Of a stretch of DNA of 63,228 nucleotides, positions 46,477 through 58,100 are shown one piece after another; within the stretch, counting starts at the first letter, position 1, and every line of letters begins with the position of its first letter. Under the pieces are notes generated by a model, which was given only the letters and a program-made list of their open reading frames with translations, did no database searches and was not told the DNA's origin. The translations under genes were made by a program, and so were the position numbers. Source of the DNA: Ruminococcus sp. (lineage in GTDB: Bacteria > Bacillota > Clostridia > Oscillospirales > Ruminococcaceae); assembly GCA_016290875.1 (NCBI GenBank), contig JAEEVL010000021.1:1-63228 (forward strand). Direction: 5' to 3'.

Positions 46477-48957
46477 TTATTCGTATTTTAGTTCTTTTAC
46501 TACGTTTATTCTCTTACTGTTCTTCATTGTCGAAAGTGAAGCGATGAAAATTACTACTGCAAGAATAGCAGAATACATCGGAACTGAACTCCAATCAAAG
46601 GTAAGAGGTAATGGTAAATTCATAGTTATCATTACTTTGGCTATAAGTTTGTTAATAAGAATAGTAAATGGTATAGACAATGCTATACTAATAATAACGC
46701 AATACATATTCTCCACAAAAACAAGTCTCTTGCACTTATTTGCATTCATACCTATTGATGACATCACTGCAAATTCTTTTCGTCTCTGCTGGAAAGATAT
46801 TGTAATATTATTAAAAATACCTATTGAAGCAACTATTAAAGCAATGACAGCAAACACGCCAAGTAGTGTTACTACTTGCTGATTGTTTTTGTTATTCAGT
46901 TCCATCATATCTTCATTAGATATATATGTCGCTCCAAGATCGGCAAGGAATACCTTAAAATCTTTTTCAGCAGATGCTTCATCACCAGTTATATTAAAAT
47001 AAATGCTGGTAGCTTCTTTGATATTAAATTCTTTTCTTACGGTTTCAGTTTTTACAAAAATCGTTCTTCCATTATTGAATAGTTTTCCATCATATTTTCC
47101 TATTATTTTAAGCGGAATAGTTTTGCCATCAGCTTCAACTTCTAAAATATCTCCAATGTCTTTGTGCGTTTCTTTAGCAATATATTCTGTAACAATAACA
47201 GAATTATCATTAGACGTTGCTAATTCTTTAAAATATTTGTAATACTTATCAGACTTCAACTCAAGATATTCATTTAACTCTGCATATTTTAACGGATCAA
47301 CTCCATCAATAACAATATTCTTATCACCAGCAAATCCCATTAAACTATATTCTGGCAAGATAAAATTCTTATCAACACAATCAAGAGAATTGAGTCTCTC
47401 AGTTATAATATCAGTTGTAGATTTATCTGAATTATTATCAATAATATTATTGATCTGATAATCAAAATTCAATTTCTCATATGCATCAACTACTCCTACT
47501 GTCATACTCTTTCCTATAGAAGCAATAAGTAGAACTGAAGAAAAAGAAACAACAAGAAGCGTAATATTTCCCCTTAAAAGCTTTGATGCCTTTACATTGT
47601 TGAAAGCAAGGAAACAGCTAGTATTATTTCTGAAAAACTTTGCAATCATAGCTGATAAAATCTTTAAAAATTTACGCAGGAGCATTATCATTCCTATAAA
47701 TGCAGCCGCAGTTAATATCATACTAAGCTTAACTGTCCAATCAGCATCTATTAAGGCTCCAGCTATTGCAGATACAAGCAACGCTAAGCCAATAATAAAA
47801 CGAATACTGCCTTTTTTATGCTTGACTTCCAATCTATTAAGTATAACATCCTTAACAGGCAGTTTTCTAACACTTCTTGCAGGTAAAAGAGCAGAAATAA
47901 CTGACATTAACATTGCAAATATAAGACCTATGATTATAAGTTTAAAATCGATATTAAAGGTCATATATATACCATAATCTTTAAGCGGCGATGTCGCCCT
48001 TGCTATTACATAAAGAATAGCTTCGCCGAGAGCAATGCCAAATACAGCTCCAAATAACGAATAAAGGAAACTCTCACAAAGTAGTATATGTTCTATCTTT
48101 TTTCTCGTAGCTCCTTGGCTCATAAATGTACCAATAACCGTCATACGCTCATTGATTATAAGCTTAAATGCGCCATGTATAATAATGCAACATATTATGC
48201 ATACTATCGCAAACATTAAATAGAATGTTGTAACTGTAGACTGAGTCATTTCCTTAGCAGAAGAAAGATCTGTAAGACTCTTTGCTTTCACTCTTTCATT
48301 AACATCATTAAATTTATCAGCCGCTTTTACAGAATCACTCCCTGATGCAACTGCAGTCATATAGTTATATCTACCACCAGAATTTAGAATAGTTTCCATG
48401 TAGTCATATGGAACTATTAACGTAAATTCTTCTTTAGAATCAGCATAAAAACTTCCATTCGGTGCACAAATCGCATTGATTTTATAAGAATGCTTCTCTC
48501 CACCTATTGCAACATCTATTGTATCGCCAATTTTTACGTCACGTTCTTTAGCTGTTCGGTCGGATATTGCGCATACAGGATCTGAAGATACATCAGGCAT
48601 ACTTCCCTCCTGAATATACTTACTACAATCCTTTTTTCCTGCAAAATAAACATAGGATATCTTTTCATTCTCATTAATTACACCAACAGCATTCAACTGT
48701 CCTTCTAATTCCGTAAGACCAGTTGGATCAAAATCTTTTTCTGAGAAGAAAACGTCGTCAGTATTAGAAGAAATACCAACCTCTTTACCGTCAGCAACAT
48801 TCTTCAAAGTGTCTTCGTATCCATTTAGAATAACGTCAACAGCGCCAAGACTAAATACAAATAGTGCGGTACTTACTGTAATTGAGAATAGCAAAAGCAA
48901 AAATCTGCCTTTTTTCTCTGTCATGTTCTTAAATATATACTTCAAAAAAACTTTCAA
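46477..48957 (-). CDS. FtsX-like ABC transporter permease
   Basis: 826 codons with a TTG start after GGAGGTCTAAT. Ten or so membrane helices in the FtsX-type arrangement: one N-terminal helix, a large extracytoplasmic domain (about 45-235), a three-helix FtsX block (about 240-370, with NERMTVIGTFMSQGATRKKIEHILL), helices near 385-430, a second extracytoplasmic domain and a final FtsX block (about 700-820, QRRKEFAVMSSIGMNANKC). Such permeases export or detoxify peptides and lipids. The neighbouring NRPS genes suggest the NRPS product as substrate; this is inference. A consensus promoter precedes the gene. Confidence 0.9.
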   Translation of the reverse strand: MKVFLKYIFKNMTEKKGRFLLLLFSITVSTALFVFSLGAVDVILNGYEDTLKNVADGKEVGISSNTDDVFFSEKDFDPTGLTELEGQLNAVGVINENEKISYVYFAGKKDCSKYIQEGSMPDVSSDPVCAISDRTAKERDVKIGDTIDVAIGGEKHSYKINAICAPNGSFYADSKEEFTLIVPYDYMETILNSGGRYNYMTAVASGSDSVKAADKFNDVNERVKAKSLTDLSSAKEMTQSTVTTFYLMFAIVCIICCIIIHGAFKLIINERMTVIGTFMSQGATRKKIEHILLCESFLYSLFGAVFGIALGEAILYVIARATSPLKDYGIYMTFNIDFKLIIIGLIFAMLMSVISALLPARSVRKLPVKDVILNRLEVKHKKGSIRFIIGLALLVSAIAGALIDADWTVKLSMILTAAAFIGMIMLLRKFLKILSAMIAKFFRNNTSCFLAFNNVKASKLLRGNITLLVVSFSSVLLIASIGKSMTVGVVDAYEKLNFDYQINNIIDNNSDKSTTDIITERLNSLDCVDKNFILPEYSLMGFAGDKNIVIDGVDPLKYAELNEYLELKSDKYYKYFKELATSNDNSVIVTEYIAKETHKDIGDILEVEADGKTIPLKIIGKYDGKLFNNGRTIFVKTETVRKEFNIKEATSIYFNITGDEASAEKDFKVFLADLGATYISNEDMMELNNKNNQQVVTLLGVFAVIALIVASIGIFNNITISFQQRRKEFAVMSSIGMNANKCKRLVFVENMYCVIISIALSIPFTILINKLIAKVMITMNLPLPLTFDWSSVPMYSAILAVVIFIASLSTMKNSKRINVVKELKYE

Positions 48958-49012
48958 AATTAGACCTCCTGTTATTTATAGTTTGTTATAGTGGTAATTA
49001 TTGTGCTTGCTA

Positions 49013-49041
49013 ATTATACAACATCTGTAATAATGCGTCAA
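49013..49041 (-). promoter_or_regulatory. Promoter of the ABC transporter operon
   Basis: Minus strand: TTGACG (49036-49041), 17-bp spacer, TATAAT (49013-49018), 56 bases before the TTG start. The ABC operon can therefore be transcribed apart from the NRPS genes. Between here and the NRPS stop (49042-49166) there are three loose direct repeats of TTCAACTCATTA-type text and no terminator hairpin. Confidence 0.75.
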
Positions 49042-49166
49042 TGTTTCAACTTTTTAGAGTGTTGATTTACTAATTCGTATTCAACTCATTACTAGTTTTA
49101 ATCTAAATCATAAGGTAATTGAACTCATTATTAGAAATACATAACGTAAAAATATAATTCAAATCA

Positions 49167-52100
49167 TTATACGTCCCGCATATCTTGTATTAGTTTTTCG
49201 TCAATTGAAAACAATGAAGATATTTTTTTCTTTAAAGAATCTTCATCTGAATAAACTATAGGAAGTTCAACCCTAATCTGATTGTTATTCATAAGTAAAA
49301 AGAAGAGCGAACTATATTTTTCAATTTTTCTTATTGATACCATATCTTTCTCAACACTTAAATCAGAGCGCATATTCTGAATATTAATTACAGGCACCAT
49401 TTTTAAGTGTTCCAATAAAACATCATCCTCCAATCTATCCAAAATATCAGGAATATTCATATCTTTACTTTGATACATACTGATATTCCTCATTAATTGT
49501 TCAATACTCTTATGATTTTCATAAACGCCAGCAATATTTGATAGAAACATACCAAGTGTCTGATAGTCAGAACTTGTTCTGTCATTATGTATAAATACAA
49601 AAGGAATAGCCATTTTATCCTGTTCGAATAATTCGTCAGGCATCATATCACTTATTTTATCCATAAACCAGTAAAAAACATCCGTATTTATCTTTTCGAT
49701 TTCTTCTTTATTACAAATCTTATTTACTGTAACTATTGCATATTTATGCATATCAGAACTAAGAAAATTATAATAATTAGATACTGATTTATGAATTTTC
49801 TTAAAATTATATATGCCATTATCATTAACTATAGTACTTTTGTGCTTTATAACATTACTAAAGTTACTACTAGGTAAATATTTGTTCTTATTACCATTTA
49901 AAATATTTAGAAACAATTCTGGTATGATTGAACACGACATATAATCAGAAACTGCATGATCAAAAAGAAAATAAACATTCAAATTCTGAGCATTAATAGA
50001 TTCGACAAATACTCTTGACAGAAGACTTTCTTCATATAAGCACATTTGCTTATATGTAATGTATAGTGAAGCTCTCCATTTATCATAATCAATATTATTA
50101 ATAATCGGAAATTTAGCTTCTGAATACGCATATACCTTCATCATATCAATACTTTTATTATATGTAGTTCTGAATACTTCTTGTGTTCTTACCATCTCAT
50201 TCAAAGCAGTAATAACCTCTTCAAGAGATTTATTAGTAATAGAAAGTTTGGTTTCACAAATATTGTTAGTTGATTGTAAAAACATTTTCTGTGACTTTAA
50301 AGGAGCATAAGTATCAATCACCTCATTATGAATAATTGATTCTATATAATCTGCAGCAATATTCTCACATTTATATTCACTATTATTATTCTTTATATCG
50401 TAGTATGCAAATATTGACTCTGAGCAAATTACAGCCTTAGAATTCTCTATAGTCAAATAATCAATTGAAGTTTTTCTCTCATGCTCAAAAAAATACTCCG
50501 TAAGTTGCTCCACACTACTTTTAAATGTATTTTTCAGCTGATCTGCAAATCTTTGACCAAATCGACTAAACACATCAAAACGTAGCTTATTTTCGGCAAC
50601 ACCTCCATTAATCAAATTATTATCTTCATATTTATTTTCAGAAGAAACATCTTCTCCTGTAGTGTATTCATTTATGAAGCTTGTCCTGTTTTCGCTGAAA
50701 TCTCCAAGGTAGTTGAAGCAGATATCAGGCATCGTCTCATGCTCGACATATCCAAAGCCCATTCCCATATTCGGTACACTTCTTACTGTGTCCTTAGCAT
50801 TGATTATGGACCTTTCATTGTCTTCACTGCACTCCAGGGATACTGCATACACGTTTGTGAACCAACCTACTGTACGGTCTATTGAGATAGGTTCGTGTAT
50901 TTCTTCGCGTCCGTGTCCTTCCAGCTTTATTGCTACATTCTTCTGTCCGGTCACTCTTCCGACTGCTCTTGCAAGTCCAGCAAGAAGTACCTCATCTATC
51001 TTTGCACCAAATGCATTGCTGCTCTTGGTAAGAAGTCTTTCGGTTATTTCTTGGCTGAACTCAACAACTGCAAATCCGCATTTTTCTGCGTATTTGCCTG
51101 TAACTCTTCCTTCTGCCATCTTTGCATTAGACTTCTTCCAGTACTCCTTTTCCTTGCTTCCAAGCCGCTCTCCGTATTCCTTGAGCTTCTTACTCCACTC
51201 AATGAACGATGCTGTCTTCTCAGGAAGTTTTACTTCTTTTCCTTCTTTAAGCTGGCTTACTGCTGTTTCAAAGTCTTCCTGCAATATTCTCCATGATACG
51301 CCGTCGACTGCAAGGTGATGGATACAGAACATCATCTGTTTTGTATCTCCAAGCTCGAATACTGCGATCTTTACAATAGGTCCGTTTTCAAGATCTATAC
51401 TTGACTGTATTTCTGTACACTTTTCCTCAACTGCCCTATGCTTATCAGCTTCATTTCTGTAATCAAATTCATAGAAGTCACAGAGCTTGCTCTCTGCTAT
51501 CGGCAGTATTTCAAGTATATTTCCTCTGTACACCGCTCTCAGAACATCATGATGCTTTACAAGCTCTTCTATAGCCCTACGTATTACATCATTTGCTATT
51601 CCATCAACAGGGAACATCATTGACTGATTGAAGTGTCCAGGTTTTGAAAGGTTCCATTCACCAAAGCTCTTGATAATAGGTGTACTTTCTACAATACCAC
51701 TTACTTCTCCCTGTTCATACTTCTGATTGTCAGTTACAATCTTTAAAGCAATAGCTATCTTCTCTGCTGTTCTTCCAGTCATTATGTCCTTTATAATTGT
51801 TGAATACCCTACGTTTCTCAGTTTTGATATAATTCGGATTGCCTTGATAGAGTCTCCTCCCAGTTCAAAGAAGCTGTCCTTTACTCCGACCCTTTCAACG
51901 TTAAGTATCTCGCTGAATGCCTGGCATACTGCTGCCTCTGCTTCATTTCTCGGAGCTACATATTCTCTTGTCACTATTGCCTCTATTTCGGGAAGCGCTC
52001 TCTTGTCTATCTTTCCGTTCTTTGTTACGGGCAGTTCTTCAAGCTGCATCAAATATGCAGGCATCATGTACTCGGGCAGGTTTTCTCTGAGCCTATCCCT

Positions 52101-55100
52101 TACCTCGGATACGCTCACTTCATTATCACTTGTGTAATATGCGTAGATTGCCTTTTCTCCAGTACTGTCTGCCCTTGCTATTACGGCGCAATCCTTGATT
52201 TTTTCGATCTCACGGATTCGACTCTCAATTTCTCCAAGCTCGATTCTGAATCCTCTTATCTTTACCTGTTCGTCTATTCTTCCAAGATACTCGATATTTC
52301 CGTCAGGCAGCCATCTTGCAAGGTCTCCTGTTCTGTACATTCTGCCCTCACCAAACGGATTCTTCACGAACTTTTCTGCCGTGAGTTCCGGTCTGTTAAG
52401 ATAGCCTCGTGCAAGGCCGTCTCCGGATATGCAAAGTTCTCCGGGTACTCCAATTCCGCAGAGTGTATCTCCATTCAACATATATATCTTGCTATTGGAC
52501 ATTGGCTTTCCTATCGGGATATTTGCCGGCACTTCTGTTCCGTGCTCATACTCCCAATGTGTTGCAAGAACTGTATTTTCAGTTGGTCCGTATGCATTGA
52601 TGTATCTGCAGTTTTCCTTGACATGTTTTACTACATCACTATCAGATGCTGATCCTCCTGTCGTCATTACTCTGAATGTATCAATATCTGTCTGTCTGAA
52701 ATACTGCGGAGGAAGAAGTGTAAGTGTTACATTATTCTCGCTTACATACTTCTCAAACGCTGCTGTATCCGTAATTGTATCATGCAAAACAAGTACAAGG
52801 GTTGCTCCGCAATACAGGGCGAGTGTCATTTCCCATACCGATGCATCGAAAATGTAGTTTGCAAACTGGAGAACATTATCATTCTCTGTGACTTCGTACA
52901 GATTTTCAAGATAATCCTGCATTGCCACTACGCCGTGATGTTCCAGCATTACGCCCTTAGGCTTTCCAGTAGTTCCTGATGTATAGATACAATATGCAAG
53001 ATCTGAAGGCTTATTGACGTGTTCCGGATCTTCTTCACTGTAATTCCACACATTGCTATCCGAAAGGTCAATTATGCTGATATTTTCAGGAATATTCATC
53101 TTTTCCGTTGTATAGACAACTGCTGACTTGGCTGCACAGTCCTCGAGCATATATCTTATTCTGTCCTCCGGATATGTAGGATCTATCGGAACGTATGCTC
53201 CTCCTGCCTTGATGATTCCGTAAATACCGGCTATCATTTCAATGCTTCTGTCTGCGATAATTGCTACAAAGTCATCCGGCTTTACTCCAAATTCTCTCAG
53301 CTTATGTGCTAGGCTGTTTGCTCTTGCATTCAGTTCTGCATATGTGAGTTTCTTGTCTTCAAATACAAGCGCAATATTATCCGGAGTCTTTTTCACCTGT
53401 TCTTCAAATAACTCTACAACTGTCTTGTCTCTTGAATAGTCTGTCTCTGTTGCGTTGAAGTCATTCAGAATGAGCTGCTTTTCGGATTCTGTTGCCATCT
53501 CGATATTGCAGAGCTTCTGTTCAGAATCAGCTGTTACTGCACCAAGTGTCTCCTCAAAGTGCTTTAATATCCTTTCTGCTGTTTCTGACTTGAAAAGATC
53601 TGTACAGTACTCAAAGCTTACTACAAATCCGTCCTTGGTCTTTGCAATGTTGAATGTCATATCGAACTTAGCGATCGTACCATCTGATTCTGACACTTCT
53701 GTTCCGCTGCTTCCTAATCTGAAATCTACATTCTCATTATTCTGCAATGCAAGCATTACATCAAAGATAGGATTCCTTGACATATCTCGCTGTACATCTA
53801 CTGCTTCAACGAGCTCTTCAAACGGATACTCCTGGTTCTCATATGCTTTCAGGCAGGTATTCTTTATCTCTTCAAGGAATTCTCTGAATGTCTTGTTTTT
53901 CTCAGGCTTTCCTCTCATTGCAAGAGTATTTACGAACATTCCCAGCATTCCTTCGGTATCTCTGTGGGTTCTTCCGCTGATCGGTGAACCTATCACGATA
54001 TCTTCCTGTCTGCTGTACTTGCTCAGTGTTATCATTGCTACTGAAAGGAATACCATGTATTCTGTTGCGCCTGTCTTCTTTACAAGTTCCTTGATCGCCT
54101 CGCTAAGTTTTTCATTAAGCTCACAGCTTATTGTTCTTCCTGCATAGCTCTGCTCCTGCGGTCTCGGGAAGTCTGTCGGCATATCAAGCACAGGTATCTC
54201 GTCATCAAACTGACTCTTCCAGTACTCTGCTTGTCCGCTCAGATCTCTTGTTTGCATCCATTCGCTGTAGTCCTTGAACTGGTGTGTAAGCGGTTCAAGT
54301 TTCTCTCCGTTGTACAGTGACATAAGCTCTGTTGCGAACGTATTCATGCTCATTCCGTCTCCCACGATATGATGCATATCGAACATCATCAGGTGATATT
54401 CTCCCTTGTTCACAAGCTTTACTCTTACCAGTCTTCCGCTTGCAAGATCAAATGGTTTAAGGAACTCTGTCATCAGCTTTTCATCTGATTCGTTGCTTGT
54501 AACGTACTCAAAATCTGCTTCCACATGGTCAAGTATCTTCTGTACAGGTTCTCCGTCTACCATCAGGAATACTGTTCTCAGTATCTCATGTCGGTCTGTC
54601 ATTGCCTGTAGTGCATCTTTAAGTTTCTCAGGATACACTTTTCCTAGAAGCTTGAAATTTCCCGGCATATTATATGTTATTGCTTTCGGCTGCATCAGCT
54701 GGATAAGGTATGTTCTCTTCTGGGCTGAGGACATTGCATAGTATTCCTTTTCCTCTGCCTTCGGGATCGGTACATACTCTTCGCTTTCTCCGCCTGCAAG
54801 TACTGCAAGCTGTTCTACTGTCGGATGTGCGAATACTTCCTTCAGTGCTATTCTTGTTCCTGTTTCTGCTTCGATTCTGTTTACAAGTCTTGTTGCTCTC
54901 AGTGAATGTCCTCCAAGTTCAAAGAAACTGTCCTTTACTCCGACCTGTTCTACACTGAGGATTTCTGAGAATATCTCACAGATCTTCGCCTCAATTTCAT
55001 TTCTCGGTGCTACATACTCTCTTGCTGCTCTTGCTTCGATCTCAGGTAATGCTCTCTTGTCGATCTTTCCGTTCTTTGTTACAGGAAGTTCTTCAAGCTG

Positions 55101-58100
55101 CATCATATATGCAGGCACCATATATTCGGGCATATTCTCTGCAAGTTTGCTGCGTATTTCTGTTATCTCTACCTTCTCTGTTCCGGTATAGTATGCATAT
55201 ATCGCCTTATCTCCTGTATTATCAGGTTTTACGATAACTACACAGTCCTTGATATTCTCAATGTCACGTATCCTTGTTTCTATCTCTCCGAGCTCAATTC
55301 TGAATCCGTGGATCTTTACCTGTTCGTCTATTCTTCCAAGGAACTCGATATTTCCGTCTGAAAGCCATCTTACAAGGTCTCCCGAACGGTACATCTTTCC
55401 TTCACCAAAAGGATTCTTTACAAACTTTTCTGCATTCAGCTCAGGTCTGTTAAGATATCCTCTTGCCACACCGTCTCCTGCTATGCAAAGTTCACCGGGC
55501 ACTCCGATTCCACAGAGTTCATTTCCGTTAAGTACGTACATCTGTGTATTGGATATCGGCTTTCCGATAGGTGTCTTATCCACCTTTTCCTTTATGATGT
55601 AGTGTGCTGCGAATGTTGTTGTCTCAGTCGGTCCGTAGACATTTCTGAAATCCACATCTGTATTCTGGCTTCTAAGCATTTCCACATGACGTTCTGATGT
55701 TGCTTCTCCGCCGAACATAAGGTGTTTCAGGCTGTTGAAGATAGTCTTGTCTTCACCTATGAACTGATTGAACAGTGCTGTTGTTATGAACAGAGTATTC
55801 ACCTTATTCTCAATCAGATACTTCTTGAATGTTGCTGCATTGAGCATATTTTCCTTGCTGATAAGGTGCAGTGTGCCTCCGTTGAGTGCTGCTCCCCATA
55901 CCTCAAATGTTGAGGCATCGAACATCAGCTGTCCTGTCTGCAGGATGACACTTTCCACATTAAGCTCTGTATAGTCGCAGTTCATTACAAGCTTCACAAC
56001 ATTGTGATGTTCAACTACAACTCCCTTGGGCTTTCCTGTTGTACCGGATGTATAGATACAATATATTGCATCTTCCGGCTTATTAACTGTTTCTGGATCA
56101 CTGCTGTTTCCGTTCCATACTTTTTCATCTGAAAGGTCGATAACAGTAAGATCAGCAGGAATATTCAATGGCTCATCTGTGAATTTCAGAACCACCTTTG
56201 CAGCACTGTCTTCAAGCATGAACGCTATTCTGTCTTCCGGATATGTAGGATCTATCGGCAGATATGCTCCGCCTGCCTTTATGATACCGTAGATTCCTTC
56301 GATTATTTCAATGCTCTTATCAGCGATAATTGCTACGAAATCATCTGGCTTGACTCCAAGCTCTCTCAGCCTATGTGCAAGACTGTTTGCCTTTGCATTC
56401 AGTTCTGCATATGTGAGTTTCTCATCTTCAAACACAAGTGCTGTGTTATCAGGTGTTTTCTTTACCTGTTCTTCAAACAGCTCTACTACTGTCTTGTCTC
56501 TCGGATATTCTGTTGCTGTTGCGTTGAAGGCGTTCAGGATGAGCTGCTTCTCGGATTCTGTTGCCATCTCGATACTGCAGAGCTTCTGTTCAGAATCAGC
56601 TGTTACTTCACCAAGTATCTTCTCAAAGTGATTTAATATCCTTTCTGCTGTTTCTGCCTTGAACAAGTCTGTACAGTACTCAAAGCTTATTACAAATCCA
56701 TCCTTGGTCTTTGCTATGTTGAATGTCATATCGAACTTAGCGATCGTGCCTGATATTCCTGTTCCTTCTGTTTCACTATCTCCAAGCTTAACATCTACAT
56801 TCTCATTGTTCTGCAATGCAAGCATTACATCAAAGATAGGATTTCTTGACATATCTCGCTGTACATCTACTGCTTCTACAAGCTCTTCAAACGGATACTC
56901 CTGGTTCTCATACGCTTTCAGGCAGGTATTCTTTATCTCTTCAAGGAATTCTCTGAATGTCTTGTCCTTTTCAGGCTTTCCTCTCATTGCGAGAGTATTT
57001 ACGAACATTCCCAGCATTCCTTCAGTATCTCTGTGGGTTCTTCCGCTGATCGGTGAACCTATTACGATATCTTCCTGTCTGCTGTACTTGCTCAGTGTTA
57101 CCATTGCTGCTGCAAGGAATACCATGTATTCTGTTGTGCCGGTCTTCTTTACAAGTTCCTTGATCTTCTCGCTGAGTTTTTCATTAAGCTCACAGTTTAT
57201 TGTTCTTCCTGCATAGCTCTGCTCCTGCGGTCTCGGGAAGTCTAAAGGCATATCAAGCACAGGTATCTCGTCATCAAACTGTCTCTTCCAGTACTCTGCC
57301 TGTCCGCTCAGATCTCTTGTCTGCATCCACTCGCTGTAGTCCTTGAACTGATGTGTAAGCGGTTCAAGCTTTTCTCCGTTGTACAGTGCCATAAGCTCTG
57401 TTGCAAACGTATTCATGCTCATTCCGTCTCCGACGATATGATGCATATCGAACATCATAAGATGATATTCTCCCTTGTTTACAAGCTTTACCCTTACAAG
57501 TCTTCCGCTTGCAAGATCAAATGGTTTAAGGAACTCTGTCATCAGTTCTTCATCTGATTCACTGCTTGTTGCATACTCAAAATCAGCTTCTACATGATCA
57601 AGTATCTTCTGTACAGGTTCTCCTTCTACCATCAGGAATACTGTTCTCAGTATCTCATGTCTGTTTGTCATTGCCTGCAGTGCTTCTCTCATTGCGTCAG
57701 GACGCACTTCGCCTGTAAGCTTCAGATTTGCAGGCATGTTGTATGTCACTGCTTCTGTATCCATCTGCTGGATAAGGTATGTTCTCTTCTGGGCTGAGGA
57801 CATTGCATAGTATTCCTTTTCCTCTGCCTTCGGGATCGGTACATACTCTTCGCTTTCACCGCCTGCAAGTACTGCTAGCTGTTCTACTGTCGGATGTGCG
57901 AATACTTCCTTCAGTGCTATTCTTGTTCCTGTTTCTGCTTCGATTCTGTTTACAAGTCTTGTTGCTCTCAGTGAATGTCCTCCAAGTTCAAAGAAACTGT
58001 CCTTTACTCCGACCTGTTCTACACTGAGGATTTCTGAGAATATCTCACAGATCTTCGCCTCAATTTCATTTCTCGGTGCTACATACTCTCTTGCTGCTCT

